Below are positions 20,760 through 30,098 of a stretch of DNA of 64,000 nucleotides, in pieces. Each line of letters begins with the position of its first letter. Positions within the stretch are counted from its first letter, which is position 1. The translations under genes were made by a program, and so were the position numbers. The notes beneath the pieces were generated by a model. It did not search any database. It worked only from the letters and a program-made list of their open reading frames with translations, and was not told the origin of the DNA. Location of the stretch: the NCBI RefSeq assembly GCF_000022085.1, contig NC_011894.1, forward strand, positions 141,001-205,000, read 5' to 3'. Source of the DNA: Methylobacterium nodulans ORS 2060 (GTDB lineage Bacteria; Pseudomonadota; Alphaproteobacteria; Rhizobiales; Beijerinckiaceae).

Positions 20760-21221
20760 ATGAAGACCTTTTCGCTGAAGCCCGCCGACGTCGAGAAGAA
20801 GTGGGTGATCATCGACGCTGAGGGCCTCGTGGTGGGCCGTCTCGCGTCGATCGTCGCGATGCGTCTGCGGGGCAAGCACAAGCCTCAGTATACGCCCCAC
20901 GTCGATTGCGGCGACAACGTCATCGTGATCAATGCGGACAAGGTGAAGTTCACCGGCCGCAAATACGATCAGAAGGTGTACTACCACCACACCGGCTATC
21001 CGGGCGGCATCAAGGAGCGCTCGGCGAAGTTCATCCTCGAAGGCCGGTTCCCGGAGCGCGTGGTCGAGAAGGCGGTGGAGCGCATGCTGCCGCGCGGGCC
21101 GCTGTTCCGGAAGATCCTCGGCAATCTGCGGGTCTACAAGGGCTCGGAGCACCCCCACGCCGCCCAGCAGCCGGAGACGCTCGACGTCGCCGCTCTCAAC
21201 CGCAAGAACGTGAGCGCGTAA
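20760..21221 (+). CDS. rplM: 50S ribosomal protein L13
   Basis: 153 residues. [21 protein letters not shown] and [22 protein letters not shown] are the standard L13 N-terminus, and [20 protein letters not shown] is the C-terminal signature. The ATG at 20760 gives the usual family length, although the open frame extends 102 bases upstream. It is followed one base later by rpsI, the universal pair. L13 is an early-assembly protein of the large subunit. Confidence 0.98.
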   Translation: MKTFSLKPADVEKKWVIIDAEGLVVGRLASIVAMRLRGKHKPQYTPHVDCGDNVIVINADKVKFTGRKYDQKVYYHHTGYPGGIKERSAKFILEGRFPERVVEKAVERMLPRGPLFRKILGNLRVYKGSEHPHAAQQPETLDVAALNRKNVSA

Positions 21222-21222
21222 G

Positions 21223-21711
21223 ATGGCGACCCTTCAGTCCCTCGCCGATCTCGGCCAGGCCAACAAGGCGGCTCTCGCCACGGCCGACACCGAGGCCCCG
21301 GTCCACGTCCAGAAGCTGGACGCGCAGGGCCGTGCCTATGCCACCGGCAAGCGCAAGGACGCGGTCGCCCGTGTCTGGATCAAGCCCGGCGCCGGCACCA
21401 TCACGGTCAACGACCGCCCGGTGGACACCTACTTCGCCCGTCCGGTGCTGCGGATGATCCTGCAGCAGCCGCTCCACGTCGCGAACCGCGTCGACCAGTA
21501 CGACATCGTCGTGACGGTGACGGGCGGCGGCCTCTCGGGCCAGGCCGGCGCGGTGCGCCACGGCCTCGCCAGGGCGCTGACCTACTACGAGCCGGAGCTG
21601 CGCTCGCCCCTGAAGCGCGAGGGCTTCCTCACCCGCGACCCGCGCGTCGTGGAGCGCAAGAAGTACGGCCGCAAGAAGGCCCGTCGCAGCTTCCAGTTCT
21701 CGAAGCGCTGA
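21223..21711 (+). CDS. rpsI: 30S ribosomal protein S9
   Basis: 162 residues, with an extra N-terminal stretch of about 35 residues that is common in alphaproteobacteria. The core begins [19 protein letters not shown] and ends [17 protein letters not shown]; this basic tail reaches the P-site tRNA. It is cotranscribed with rplM and followed by a strong terminator. Confidence 0.98.
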   Translation: MATLQSLADLGQANKAALATADTEAPVHVQKLDAQGRAYATGKRKDAVARVWIKPGAGTITVNDRPVDTYFARPVLRMILQQPLHVANRVDQYDIVVTVTGGGLSGQAGAVRHGLARALTYYEPELRSPLKREGFLTRDPRVVERKKYGRKKARRSFQFSKR

Positions 21712-21737
21712 CGGACCGATCCCGGTTCAGGCATGCG

Positions 21738-21771
21738 AAGGGCGGCTCGGGCATCCGGGCCGCCCTTTTTG
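21738..21771 (+). terminator. Rho-independent terminator of rplM-rpsI
   Basis: AAGGGCGGC (21738-21746) pairs with GCCGCCCTT (21759-21767), followed by a run of Ts. Strong, classical form. Confidence 0.9.
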
Positions 21772-21896
21772 CTGGCCGCGCAGGCCGTCCTGTTGGCGCG
21801 GCTCCGCCAAGTCCGCGCGCCGGGTTGATCGGGGGGCGTGACGGCCTAGGTCAGACATGCGAGGCTGCCGCACCGCTCCTGGGGATTGCCACGCGC

Positions 21897-22703
21897 ATGG
21901 GACGCATGACGTGCATCGTCGCCGCAGCGGCGCGCCGCCTCGCTGTGGCCCGGTCGCTCCTGATCGCGGGCGGTCTCGCCGCGAGCCTGCCCGCGCAGGC
22001 CATTGAAGGCGGTGTGCCCGCGAGCGCGCGGGACGCGCTCGCCCGTGCGACGGTGGCGCTCGGCACGCTCAACCAGTCCGGGGACAACATCCAGATCACA
22101 CGCTGCTCGGGCGTGCTGATCAGGCGGGATCTCGTCCTGACGGCCGCCCATTGCGTCGGAGAGAGCCCGCTCGGCGCGGTCGTGGTGTTCTATCGCGGGA
22201 GCAAGCCGGTCGGCCCGGCCTATCGGGCCGCCGCGGTCTCGCGCTTCGCGGTCGCCCGCGACGGGGCGGAGGCGGGCGACCTCGGCATCAACCTCACGGC
22301 CCTGTCCCTCGACATCGCCGTGCTGCGGCTCGCCGCCCCGGTGCGCGACCGGGCCCCGTTGCCCGTGGGCCGCGCCGTTCGCCGCTTGCCCGGCCATCTG
22401 CTGATCGCCGGCGTCGGCCTGTCGGGCGGCGCGCCCGGTACGCTCAAGACCGCGCGCCTGACGCCGCTCGCCGTCACAGAGAGCGGCCTCACCTTCGCGC
22501 GGGCGGAGGGCGCCCTCGTCTGCCTCGGCGATTCCGGCGGCCCGGTCGTCACCGGCGGCGGTGGCGGCGTGCGGCTCTGGGGCGTGGCGAGCGCCGTCAT
22601 CACCTCGACGCCGCCCTGCGGCAGCCTCGTGGTGATCGCCCCGGCGGGCCGGCGCCTCAGCGCGGAACGGGGTCCGGTCCGCGCGGCGCTTCTGCGGCGC
22701 TAA
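21897..22703 (+). CDS. Secreted trypsin-like serine protease
   Basis: 268 residues. A signal peptide (RSLLIAGGLAASLPAQA) is followed by IEGGVPAS, like the start of activated trypsins. The triad is His85 in LTAAHCVG, Asp139 in LDIAVL and Ser213 in LGDSGGP. Length suits a single chymotrypsin-fold domain without PDZ domains. Starts at 21897 and 21906 are both possible. The TAA stop is the first three bases of a repeat-family-1 copy, so the gene's 3' end appears to have been set by that repeat. Confidence 0.9.
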   Translation: MGRMTCIVAAAARRLAVARSLLIAGGLAASLPAQAIEGGVPASARDALARATVALGTLNQSGDNIQITRCSGVLIRRDLVLTAAHCVGESPLGAVVVFYRGSKPVGPAYRAAAVSRFAVARDGAEAGDLGINLTALSLDIAVLRLAAPVRDRAPLPVGRAVRRLPGHLLIAGVGLSGGAPGTLKTARLTPLAVTESGLTFARAEGALVCLGDSGGPVVTGGGGGVRLWGVASAVITSTPPCGSLVVIAPAGRRLSAERGPVRAALLRR

Positions 22704-22784
22704 ATAGAAACTGAGGTGCGTGGAAGCCGCTCATCCAGCCGCGGTTTCATCCATCAGGGTCGGCCCGGCCGGTGGTGATCTGAG
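22701..22784 (+). repeat. Repeat family 1, copy B (internally deleted)
   Basis: TAAATAGAAACTGAGGTGCG and TGGAAGCCGC are joined directly to the tail TCATCCAGCCGCGGTTTCAT and CAGGGTCGGC. The palindromic middle seen in copies A and C is missing. Confidence 0.8.
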
Positions 22785-22793
22785 GTTCCCGCA

Positions 22794-23342
22794 TCAGCTG
22801 TGGACGGAGATCTCCGCCCTGCCCTCCTCCGGCTCCGGCTGGGGCTCCGGAAGGGTCATCACGCGCGGCGCGTGGCCGGTCGCCTGCAGGAAGCGGATCA
22901 GGTCGCCCGGCGCGATCGCGGTGGTGGCCGCATTGTGGAGCGGGTGGAAGTTGACCGGATCGTGCGCCATCAGGGCGGCGTCGAGGATCACGCTCACGAG
23001 GCCGTCCCGGTCGTTGAGCAGGCCGAAGGGCGTCACCGAGCCCGGCCGGACGCCGAGCACGGCGTGAAGCTGCTCGGCCGAGCCGAAGGACAGACGGCCG
23101 CTGGCGCCGATCGCCCCATGCAGGCGCTTGAGATCGATGCGGGCCTCGGCCTCGGCCACAACCAGGAACAGCTGGCCGCGCCTGTCCTTCAGGAAGAGGT
23201 TCTTCGAGTGGCCGCCCGGCAGGCCGGCCTTCAGATCGCGCGACTCGGCCACCGTGTGGACCGGCCGGTGCGCGACGGTGCGCACCGGGATGCCGAGATC
23301 GGCGAGATACGCGAGGAGATCCTCAGGGGTGACCGGGCTCAT
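22794..23342 (-). CDS. Aminoacyl-tRNA trans-editing protein (ProXp-ala/YbaK type)
   Basis: 182 residues of the YbaK/ProX deacylase fold. GGHSKNLFLKDRRGQLFLVV carries the conserved Lys of ProXp-ala proteins, and VTPFGLLNDRDG and VNFHPLHNAATTAI are also typical. Such proteins free-stand and hydrolyse Ala-tRNA(Pro), compensating for prolyl-tRNA synthetase error. It overlaps the upstream threonine-dehydratase-like gene by four bases, the last gene of a three-gene operon. Confidence 0.87.
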   Translation of the reverse strand: MSPVTPEDLLAYLADLGIPVRTVAHRPVHTVAESRDLKAGLPGGHSKNLFLKDRRGQLFLVVAEAEARIDLKRLHGAIGASGRLSFGSAEQLHAVLGVRPGSVTPFGLLNDRDGLVSVILDAALMAHDPVNFHPLHNAATTAIAPGDLIRFLQATGHAPRVMTLPEPQPEPEEGRAEISVHS

Positions 23343-24295
23343 GCGGCGAGAAAACGGGCGAGCGCGGCCGGATCGACGTTGCCGCCGGACAGGATCACGC
23401 CGACGCGCTTGCCCGCAACCGGCACGATGCCCTCGAAGGCCGCCGCCGCGGCGAGGCAGCCGGTCGGCTCGACCACGAGCTTCATCCGCTCGACGAAGAA
23501 GCGCATCGCCGCAACGAGCTGGGCGTCCGAGACGGTGACGATGCCGGTCACCTCGCGGCGAATGATCGGGAAGGTGTGCTGCCCGAGATGGGTGGTGAGC
23601 GCGCCATCGGCGATCGAGACCGGGACCGGGATGCGCACGATCTCGCCCCTGGCGAGCGACATCTGCCCGTCATTGCCGGCCTCCGGCTCGACCCCGTAGA
23701 TCGCGGCCTCGGGCGCAAGCGCGCGGGCCGAGAGCAGCGAGCCCGCGAGCAGCCCGCCCCCGCCGAGGCAGACCAGGATCACGTCGAGGGGGCCGGTCTC
23801 CTCGATGAGCTCCTTCACGGCCGTTCCCTGGCCGGCGATCACGTCCGGATGGTCGTAGGGCGGGATCACGGTCAGGCCGCGCTCCTCCGCGAGGCGCCGG
23901 CTCACCGCCTCGCGGTCCTCGGTGTAGCGGTCGTAGCGCACCACCTCGGCCCCGTATCCTTCCGTCGCCGCGACCTTGATGGCGGGCGCGTCGTGCGGCA
24001 TCACGATGACGGTCGGCGCCCCCTGGAGCGCGCCCGCATAGGCGATGGCCTGCGCGTGGTTGCCCGACGAGAAGGCGAGGACGCCGCGCCGCCGCTCGGC
24101 CTCGCCGAGCGCCGCGATGGCATTGTAGGCGCCCCGGAACTTGAAGGCGCCCGCGCGCTGCAGCGGCTCGGCCTTGAAGTAGAGCTTCGCGCCCGTGCGG
24201 GCATCGGCCGTGCGGGAGGTGAGCACGGGGGTGCGATGCGCGACCCCGGCGAGGCGGCGAGCCGCCGCCTCCACATCCGCATAGGTGATCGTCAT
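23339..24295 (-). CDS. PLP-dependent threonine/serine dehydratase or racemase-like enzyme
   Basis: 318 residues of fold type II. The PLP lysine is in GAFKFRGAYNAI; SSGNHAQAIAYAG and the glycine loop CLGGGGLLAGSLL bind the cofactor phosphate. It has no C-terminal ACT regulatory domain, so it is of the catabolic dehydratase or serine-racemase type rather than IlvA. Overlapping starts and stops (TGATG with the crotonase, ATGA with the editing protein) show tight coupling. The exact substrate is not readable. Confidence 0.85.
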   Translation of the reverse strand: MTITYADVEAAARRLAGVAHRTPVLTSRTADARTGAKLYFKAEPLQRAGAFKFRGAYNAIAALGEAERRRGVLAFSSGNHAQAIAYAGALQGAPTVIVMPHDAPAIKVAATEGYGAEVVRYDRYTEDREAVSRRLAEERGLTVIPPYDHPDVIAGQGTAVKELIEETGPLDVILVCLGGGGLLAGSLLSARALAPEAAIYGVEPEAGNDGQMSLARGEIVRIPVPVSIADGALTTHLGQHTFPIIRREVTGIVTVSDAQLVAAMRFFVERMKLVVEPTGCLAAAAAFEGIVPVAGKRVGVILSGGNVDPAALARFLAA

Positions 24296-25071
24296 CAGCG
24301 GTGCTCGAAGTTGGGCTTGCGCTTCTCCAGGAAGGCCGCCATGCCCTCCTTCTGGTCGGCGGTGGCGAAGAGGCCGTAGAACAGGCCGCGCTCGTAGCGC
24401 ACGCCCTCGGCCAGCGTGGTCTCGAAAGCCCGGTCGACGCAGTCCTTCGCCACCATCACAGCCGGCAGCGACATCGACGCGATGGTCTCGGCGGTCTGCC
24501 ACGCCTCGGCCAGGAGGTCGGCGGCCGGCACGATCCGGGCCACGAGGCCGGCGCGCTCGGCCTCGGCGGCAGCCATCAGGCGCCCGGTGAGGCACAGCTC
24601 CATCGCCTTGGCCTTGCCGACGGCCCGGGTCAGGCGCTGGGTGCCGCCGGCCCCCGGGATCACCCCGAGCTTGATCTCCGGCTGGCCGAACTTGGCGGTG
24701 TCGGCGGCCAGGATGAAGTCGCACATCATGGCGAGTTCGCAGCCGCCGCCGAGCGCGTAGCCCGCGACGGCGGCGATCATCGGCTTGCGCCGCCGGCCGA
24801 CCCGGTCCCATTCCCCGAAGGGGTCGGCGACGAAGAACTCCGGGTGGGTGCGGTCGCGCATTTCCGGAATGTCGGCACCTGCCGCGAAGGCCTTCTCGGA
24901 GCCGGTGAGGATGATGCAGCCGATGCCTTCGTCGCGCTCGAAACCGTCGAGCGCCGCGTTGAGCTCGGCGATGAGCGGCCCGCACAGCGCATTGAGCTGC
25001 GCCGGCCGGTGCAGGGTGATGAGGGCCACCCGCCCGCGCGTCTCGACCCGGATGTTCTCGTATTCCACCAT
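24295..25071 (-). CDS. Enoyl-CoA hydratase
   Basis: 258 residues. Both catalytic glutamates are present, in [11 protein letters not shown] and [15 protein letters not shown], and the oxyanion loop is [11 protein letters not shown]. The ATG at 25071 was chosen by alignment to the family start ([13 protein letters not shown]); the open frame extends upstream only into repeat DNA. It hydrates trans-2-enoyl-CoAs in fatty or branched acid breakdown. It heads the operon with the PLP enzyme and the tRNA-editing protein. Confidence 0.93.
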   Translation of the reverse strand: MVEYENIRVETRGRVALITLHRPAQLNALCGPLIAELNAALDGFERDEGIGCIILTGSEKAFAAGADIPEMRDRTHPEFFVADPFGEWDRVGRRRKPMIAAVAGYALGGGCELAMMCDFILAADTAKFGQPEIKLGVIPGAGGTQRLTRAVGKAKAMELCLTGRLMAAAEAERAGLVARIVPAADLLAEAWQTAETIASMSLPAVMVAKDCVDRAFETTLAEGVRYERGLFYGLFATADQKEGMAAFLEKRKPNFEHR

Positions 25072-25112
25072 GCGCCTCCCGCTTCGCCCCCGCCCCCGGC
25101 CGGAGAATCGTC

Positions 25113-25395
25113 TAAATAGAAACTGACGTGGGTGGAAGCCGCCCCGCTCCTCATGCTGAGGTGCTGCGTAGCAGCCTCGAAGCACGCCGAACCGGTGCTC
25201 CCAGCCACCACAGCCTCGGACCAGCGGTCAGGCGTGCGTGCCGGCTGATGCCGGCCAGAGGCTCCGTGCGATCTGCGATCGCCAGTGCGATGTGCGATCG
25301 CCAGCACCTCAGCATGAGGAGCGGGGTTGACTGCCATGAGCGGGAGCGCTCAGTCAGCCGGCTTCATCCCTCAGGGTCGGCAAAGGCCGGTGGCA
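25113..25395 (+). repeat. Repeat family 1, copy C (longest)
   Basis: TAAATAGAAACTGACGTGGG starts the element; CCGCTCCTCATGCTGAGGTGC and GCACCTCAGCATGAGGAGCGG form the inverted arms about 150 bases apart, with GCGATCGCCAG repeated inside. Tail TCATCCCTCAGGGTCGGCA. It occupies most of the gap 25072-25480 upstream of the enoyl-CoA hydratase. Confidence 0.88.
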
Positions 25396-25480
25396 ACCGA
25401 AACCAATGGTCATTGGACATGATCGTTGGTTTCGCTCTCGGATTTTCACCAAAGAAGAGCCCGGGCGGGCACCGCAAGGC

Positions 25481-26230
25481 TCACGCGGGCGGCGGCGGAT
25501 CGGGCGCCTCGACCACCTGCTGGCGCTGGAGCTGGAGGGCGACGAACCAGCAGAGCGACGCCCAGGCGGCGCCGATGCACCAGCCGGCGAGCACGTCGCT
25601 CGGCCAGTGCACCCCGAGATAGACCCGGCTGATGCCGACGAGGAGCGTCGTCACCACTCCGAGCGCGAGCACGAAGGCCTTCACGCGCCGCCCCCGCGAG
25701 ATGCGGGCGAGCAGGATCGCCAGGGTGAGATAGGCCACCGCCGACAGCATGGCGTGGCCGCTCGGGAAGCTTGCCGTGAAGGTCTCCATGCCGTGGGGCA
25801 CGAGATCGGGCCTCGGCCGCTGGAAGAACAGCTTGAGCCCCGTCGAGAGGATCTCGCCGCCCCCGACCGAGGCGGCGACGAGGATCGCCGCCCGCCAGCG
25901 CCGCGTGCCCGCGAGATAGAGGACCACGCACGCGGTGACGTAGACGATGCCGAAGACGCTGCCGAAGGCCGTGATGTCCCGCATCGTCTCCGGCAGCCAG
26001 CCCGGCCCGATCGGCCGGGCGAGATCGTCGGGCCGGCGCAGCGCCAGGAGCAGCTTCTCGTCGAGGCCCTTGGTGTCGCCCTCGGCGACCTCGCCCGCCA
26101 CCTTGAAGAAGCCGAACCCGAACAGGCTCACGGCCAGGAGCGAGGCGAGCGGGCCGACCTCGTTGAGGCGCAGGCGGCGCCACAGGGCGGTGGCCTGGCT
26201 CCGGATCGGCAGGCGCGCGAGCCGGCTCAT
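25481..26230 (-). CDS. PAP2-family membrane phosphatase
   Basis: 249 residues with about six hydrophobic segments. The three phosphatase motifs are in order: KLFFQRPRPD, FPSGH and SRVYLGVHWPSDVLAG. Enzymes of this family remove phosphate from lipids such as phosphatidic acid or undecaprenyl diphosphate at the membrane's outer face. The C-terminal tail is proline-rich. It is divergent from the AlgJ/AlgX-like gene. Confidence 0.92.
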   Translation of the reverse strand: MSRLARLPIRSQATALWRRLRLNEVGPLASLLAVSLFGFGFFKVAGEVAEGDTKGLDEKLLLALRRPDDLARPIGPGWLPETMRDITAFGSVFGIVYVTACVVLYLAGTRRWRAAILVAASVGGGEILSTGLKLFFQRPRPDLVPHGMETFTASFPSGHAMLSAVAYLTLAILLARISRGRRVKAFVLALGVVTTLLVGISRVYLGVHWPSDVLAGWCIGAAWASLCWFVALQLQRQQVVEAPDPPPPA

Positions 26231-26427
26231 CGGCCGGCCTCCCCGGCGGAGCGGAACGGCGCGAGGGCGGCCTCGTCCCTCTCAAGGGTGAGGATCGGGG
26301 GAGCGTGCGGCATCGTTGCTGCGAGATGGCGCACAGGGCCGGCCTTGTCCATCCGGCTCCCGCGTCGCGGCGACACGAGGCGGCGCGGCCGCTGTTCAGG
26401 CGCGCCCGGGGCCGCTACAGCGCCGGC

Positions 26428-27354
26428 ATGACCCATGACGGCAACGCGGTTCACATCGGGCGGGACGGCTGGCTCTTCCTCGTCGGCGGCACCAATCAGG
26501 TGCTCCGTCAATACCGGGCGACGCCCTGGGCGGCTTGGCGCCTGTGGCGCTGGCAGCGTCTGATCGAGCGGCGCGCGGCGCGCGCGGCGGCGCTCGGCCT
26601 GCGCTTCCATCAGGTCGTGGTGCCGGAGAAGATCAGCATCTACGAGGATCGGCTGGACGGCGTCGCGATCGATCCCGCCCTGTCCCCGGCCCGCCGCCTC
26701 GGGCAGCGCATGGCGCGCTCGCCGGCCGCGGGCAGCTGGATCGACCTCGTCGGGCCGATGCGCGCCGCGCGGGACGAGGGCCGGCCGCTCTACCTGCGCA
26801 CGGACACGCATTGGACCGAGCGGGGCTGCCAGCTCGCCCATGCGGAGATCATGCGGGGGCTCGGGGCAAAGCCGCGCCCGGATCTCGCCGAGCGGCCCTA
26901 CCAGGACATCCAGGCCGTGCTCGACCTCGGCCGGAAGCTGCCGTCCCACCCGGTCGAGACGGTGCGGATGGTCCATTACCTGCGCGACGCGCGCCGCGTC
27001 GAGGCGAATGCACTCCTCGAAACCTTCGAGACGCAGGGCCGCGCGATGGAACTCCATGTCGGCGCCCGGGCGGTGTTCCGCAACGACAGCCCGCAGGCCG
27101 ATCCGCGCCGGCTCGTCCTGTTCGGCGATTCCTGCGCGCATTTCGGGTCGTTCTTCCTCACCGCCCTCCTCGCCGAGAGTTTTCGCGAGGTGCATTTCCT
27201 GTGGTCGGCGAGCCTCGACTGGTCCTACGTGGCGCGGCTGCGCCCGCACCTGCTCCTCGTCGAGATGGCCGAGCGCTTCCTGGCCCGCCTCCCCGACGAC
27301 CGGTTCGACAGCGAGGCCGTCGCGCGCCAGAAGCTCGACCGCGAGCGCCGCTGA
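26428..27354 (+). CDS. AlgJ/AlgX-like SGNH acyltransferase-type protein
   Basis: 308 residues from the ATG at 26428. IGRDGWLFLVGG at the start, YLRTDTHWTERG in the middle and VLFGDSCAHFGSFF (the nucleophile Ser motif) match the AlgX/AlgJ SGNH fold used in polysaccharide O-acetylation. No signal peptide or membrane anchor is evident and there are no alginate genes nearby, so it may modify another glycan or work inside the cell. A role in sugar decoration is inference. Confidence 0.7.
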   Translation: MTHDGNAVHIGRDGWLFLVGGTNQVLRQYRATPWAAWRLWRWQRLIERRAARAAALGLRFHQVVVPEKISIYEDRLDGVAIDPALSPARRLGQRMARSPAAGSWIDLVGPMRAARDEGRPLYLRTDTHWTERGCQLAHAEIMRGLGAKPRPDLAERPYQDIQAVLDLGRKLPSHPVETVRMVHYLRDARRVEANALLETFETQGRAMELHVGARAVFRNDSPQADPRRLVLFGDSCAHFGSFFLTALLAESFREVHFLWSASLDWSYVARLRPHLLLVEMAERFLARLPDDRFDSEAVARQKLDRERR

Positions 27355-27409
27355 ACGCTGGCAAAGCCGGCCGCCCGATCCATGTCATGCGGGACCTCGG
27401 GAGGACCGC

Positions 27410-28396
27410 ATGGGGCTGCTCGTCAACGGCGTCTGGCAGGAAAGCTGGTACGACACCAGGGAGACCGGCGGACGCTTCGTGCGCAAGGAATCCGCGTTCC
27501 GCAACTGGGTGACCGCGGACGGGGCGCCCGGCCCCACCGGCAAAGGCGGCTTTCCGGCGGAGGTGGGCCGCTACCACCTCTACGTCTCGCTCGCCTGCCC
27601 GTGGGCTCACCGCACGCTGATCGTGCGTGCGCTGAAAGGTCTGGAGGAGGCGGTCTCGGTCGCGGTGGTCGATCCGCATATGGGCGCCGAGGGCTGGGTG
27701 TTCGGCGACACGCCCGGCGCCGGCCCCGATACCCTGAACGGCGCGAGGCGCCTCTCCGAGATCTATCTCAAGGCCGATCCCGGCTATACGGGCCGCGTCA
27801 CCGTGCCGGTGCTCTGGGACAAGGCGCGCGGCACGATCGTCTCGAACGAATCCGCCGAGATCATCCGGATGCTCAACGGGGCCTTCGGCGCCCTCGGCGC
27901 CACCGGCCCGGACCTCTACCCCGCCGATCTGCGCGAGGAGATCGACGCCCTCAACGCGCAGGTCTACGACCGGGTCAATAACGGCGTCTACAAAGCGGGC
28001 TTCGCGACGACCCAGGACGCCTATGCGGAGGCGGTGACGGCCTTGTTCGAGGAACTCGATCGCCTCGAGTCCCGCCTCGATCGCGGACGCTATCTGTTCG
28101 GGCCCCGCCTGACCGAGGCGGATATCCGCCTGTTCACCACGCTGGTCCGCTTCGATCCGGTCTATGTCGGGCACTTCAAGTGCAACCTGCGCCGGATCGC
28201 CGATTATCCGAACCTTTCGGGCTATCTGCGCGACCTCTACCAACATCCGGGCATCGCCCGGACCGTGAACCTGACGCACATCAAGCGCCACTATTACGAG
28301 AGCCACTCGACCATCAACCCGACCGGGATCGTGCCGCTGGGGCCCATCCTCGACTACGACGCGCCGCACGGGCGAGCTGGGCGCTTCGCGGCCTGA
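27410..28396 (+). CDS. Glutathionyl-hydroquinone reductase (YqjG/ECM4 type)
   Basis: 328 residues, the normal length for this xi-class glutathione transferase. The catalytic Cys63 is in SLACPWAHRT, SNESAEIIRML is the glutathione-binding loop, and the C-terminal domain has LTEADIRLFTTLVRFDPVYVGHFKCN. It reduces glutathionyl-hydroquinones with glutathione. The ATG follows CGGGAGGACC. It precedes the P450 operon by 190 bases and could handle quinone products, which is speculative. Confidence 0.93.
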   Translation: MGLLVNGVWQESWYDTRETGGRFVRKESAFRNWVTADGAPGPTGKGGFPAEVGRYHLYVSLACPWAHRTLIVRALKGLEEAVSVAVVDPHMGAEGWVFGDTPGAGPDTLNGARRLSEIYLKADPGYTGRVTVPVLWDKARGTIVSNESAEIIRMLNGAFGALGATGPDLYPADLREEIDALNAQVYDRVNNGVYKAGFATTQDAYAEAVTALFEELDRLESRLDRGRYLFGPRLTEADIRLFTTLVRFDPVYVGHFKCNLRRIADYPNLSGYLRDLYQHPGIARTVNLTHIKRHYYESHSTINPTGIVPLGPILDYDAPHGRAGRFAA

Positions 28397-28589
28397 CGGC
28401 GAATTGGTGCCCTGACGGCGACTTGGTGGCCGATCGTAACCTTTGCGGCGGCGCGACGAATCCGCCCGTGCAAGAACCGGACGGCGCCCCTGCGGCGTTG
28501 TCGGCTTTGCCGATGCTGCACTGCGGTGCGCAGGCGCGCTGCAGCGCAGTTGCGCCCTGCAACGCAGCGCCCGGACGTGGAGGAATGCC

Positions 28590-28802
28590 ATGCGCGTCGT
28601 CGTCGACCTGAACCGCTGCCAAGCCTATGCCCAGTGCTGCTTTGCGGCGCCCGACAGCTTCGCGCTGCATGGCATCGAGGTGCTGGTCTACGATCCGGCT
28701 CCGCCGCCGGAGCGACGCCGGGAGATCGAGCGGGCGGTCCAGGCCTGCCCCGTGCGGGCGATCATGCTGGAGGTCGAGCCGGAGGCCGAGCGCCATGACT
28801 GA
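28590..28802 (+). CDS. 3Fe-4S ferredoxin of a P450 system
   Basis: 70 residues. DLNRCQAYAQC gives Cys10 and Cys16 separated by five residues, and ACPVRAI gives Cys53 followed by Pro, the three-cysteine pattern of a 3Fe-4S ferredoxin. Cys17 is extra. It carries single electrons from the reductase encoded next (8-base overlap) to the P450 encoded third. The ATG at 28590 has GGAGGA upstream. Confidence 0.9.
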   Translation: MRVVVDLNRCQAYAQCCFAAPDSFALHGIEVLVYDPAPPPERRREIERAVQACPVRAIMLEVEPEAERHD

Positions 28803-30093
28803 GCCCGGGATGACCGAGCCCGGGCGGACCGTGATCGTCGGCGCCTCGCTGGCGGGGCTTCGCGCCGCGGAGGCCCTGCGGCACGGGGGCCATCGCGGTC
28901 CGATCACCCTGGTGGGCGACGAGCCCTACCTCCCCTATGACCGGCCACCCCTGTCGAAGCGCGTGCTCACCGGGGAGGAGCGCCCCGACCAGATCACCCT
29001 GCCGTCGCGCCCGGGCCTCGATCTTAGTTGGCGGCTCGGCGCCGCCGCCGTCGGGCTCGATCTCACGGCCCGCGAGGTGGCGCTGGCGACGGGTGACCGG
29101 ATCGCCTTCGACACGCTGCTGATTGCCACCGGCACCCGGGCGCGGCCCTGGCCGAAGCCGGAGGAAGCCGCCCTCAAGGGCGTCCACGCGATCCGCCACC
29201 GGGACGATGCCGAGCGCCTGCGCCGGGCCCTCGCCGCCTCGCCGCGGCGGGTGCTGATCATCGGGGCGGGCTTCATCGGCTGCGAGTCGGCCTCCGCCTG
29301 CCGCGCGATCGGCCTGCCCGTGACGGTGATCGATCCCAATCCGACGCCGCTCGCCTCGGTGCTCGGCACGCGGATCGGTAGCGTCGTCGCCGGGATGCTG
29401 GGCCGAGCGGGTGTCGATTACCGTCCGTCCACGCGCGTGGAGGCGCTGGAGGCGGATGCGGAGGGCCGGGTCCGCGCGGCCCGCTTCGTCGGCGGCGGCG
29501 CGATCGAGGCCGACATCGTCATCGTGGCCCTCGGGGCGGTGCGCAACACCGAGTGGCTCACCGGATCCGGCATCGCGGCGGATCCCGGCGGCGTCTCCTG
29601 CGACGGCTTCTGCCGCGTTCTCGACCGGGCGGGCCAGCCGGTCGACGGCGTGGTCGCGGCGGGCGACGTCGCGCGCTTCCCCCACCCGCTCATCGAGAAC
29701 GGACCCGTCGCCTTCGAGCATTGGGGCCATGCGGTCGCCCAGGCCGCGCATGCGGCCCGCACGCTGCTCGGCCGTCACGACCGGCCCTATGCCGAGCTTC
29801 CGGCCTTCTGGTCGACCCAGTTCGACGTGAACATCAAGTCGGTCGGCCTGACGAACGGCGCCGACAGCGTTGCGGTCACGCAGGGCAGCCTCGCCGAGCG
29901 CCGCTTCGTGGCGGTCTACGGCCGGGCCGGACGCACGGTGGCGGCAATCTCTTTCGATTCGACCCGCTGGCTCCCGGCCTATGCGGCCCGCATCGAGGCC
30001 CGCGACGCCTTTCCCCCGATCCTCGGCGCGACGGACCAGGGCCGCGTCGCCCCCGCCGATCCCGGTTTCCCGTCCCGTCCGGCGCGAGCCTGA
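28795..30093 (+). CDS. FAD-dependent ferredoxin reductase of the P450 system
   Basis: 432 residues. The FAD-binding GASLAGLRAAEALR follows a short N-terminus; YDRPPLSKRVL is the signature of putidaredoxin/rhodocoxin-type reductases; VLIIGAGFIGCESAS is the NAD(P)H-binding loop; VDGVVAAGDVARF is the second FAD motif. It reduces the ferredoxin encoded just upstream. The N-terminus repeats MTEPG, so two starts are possible. It ends five bases before the P450. Confidence 0.93.
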   Translation: MTEPGMTEPGRTVIVGASLAGLRAAEALRHGGHRGPITLVGDEPYLPYDRPPLSKRVLTGEERPDQITLPSRPGLDLSWRLGAAAVGLDLTAREVALATGDRIAFDTLLIATGTRARPWPKPEEAALKGVHAIRHRDDAERLRRALAASPRRVLIIGAGFIGCESASACRAIGLPVTVIDPNPTPLASVLGTRIGSVVAGMLGRAGVDYRPSTRVEALEADAEGRVRAARFVGGGAIEADIVIVALGAVRNTEWLTGSGIAADPGGVSCDGFCRVLDRAGQPVDGVVAAGDVARFPHPLIENGPVAFEHWGHAVAQAAHAARTLLGRHDRPYAELPAFWSTQFDVNIKSVGLTNGADSVAVTQGSLAERRFVAVYGRAGRTVAAISFDSTRWLPAYAARIEARDAFPPILGATDQGRVAPADPGFPSRPARA

Positions 30094-30098
30094 GAGCC

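Noticed and set aside
18294..25395. Possible CRISPR array from recurring short repeats
   Set aside because: The repeats are dispersed over kilobases, unequal in length, not spaced by uniform spacers, and no cas genes are present.
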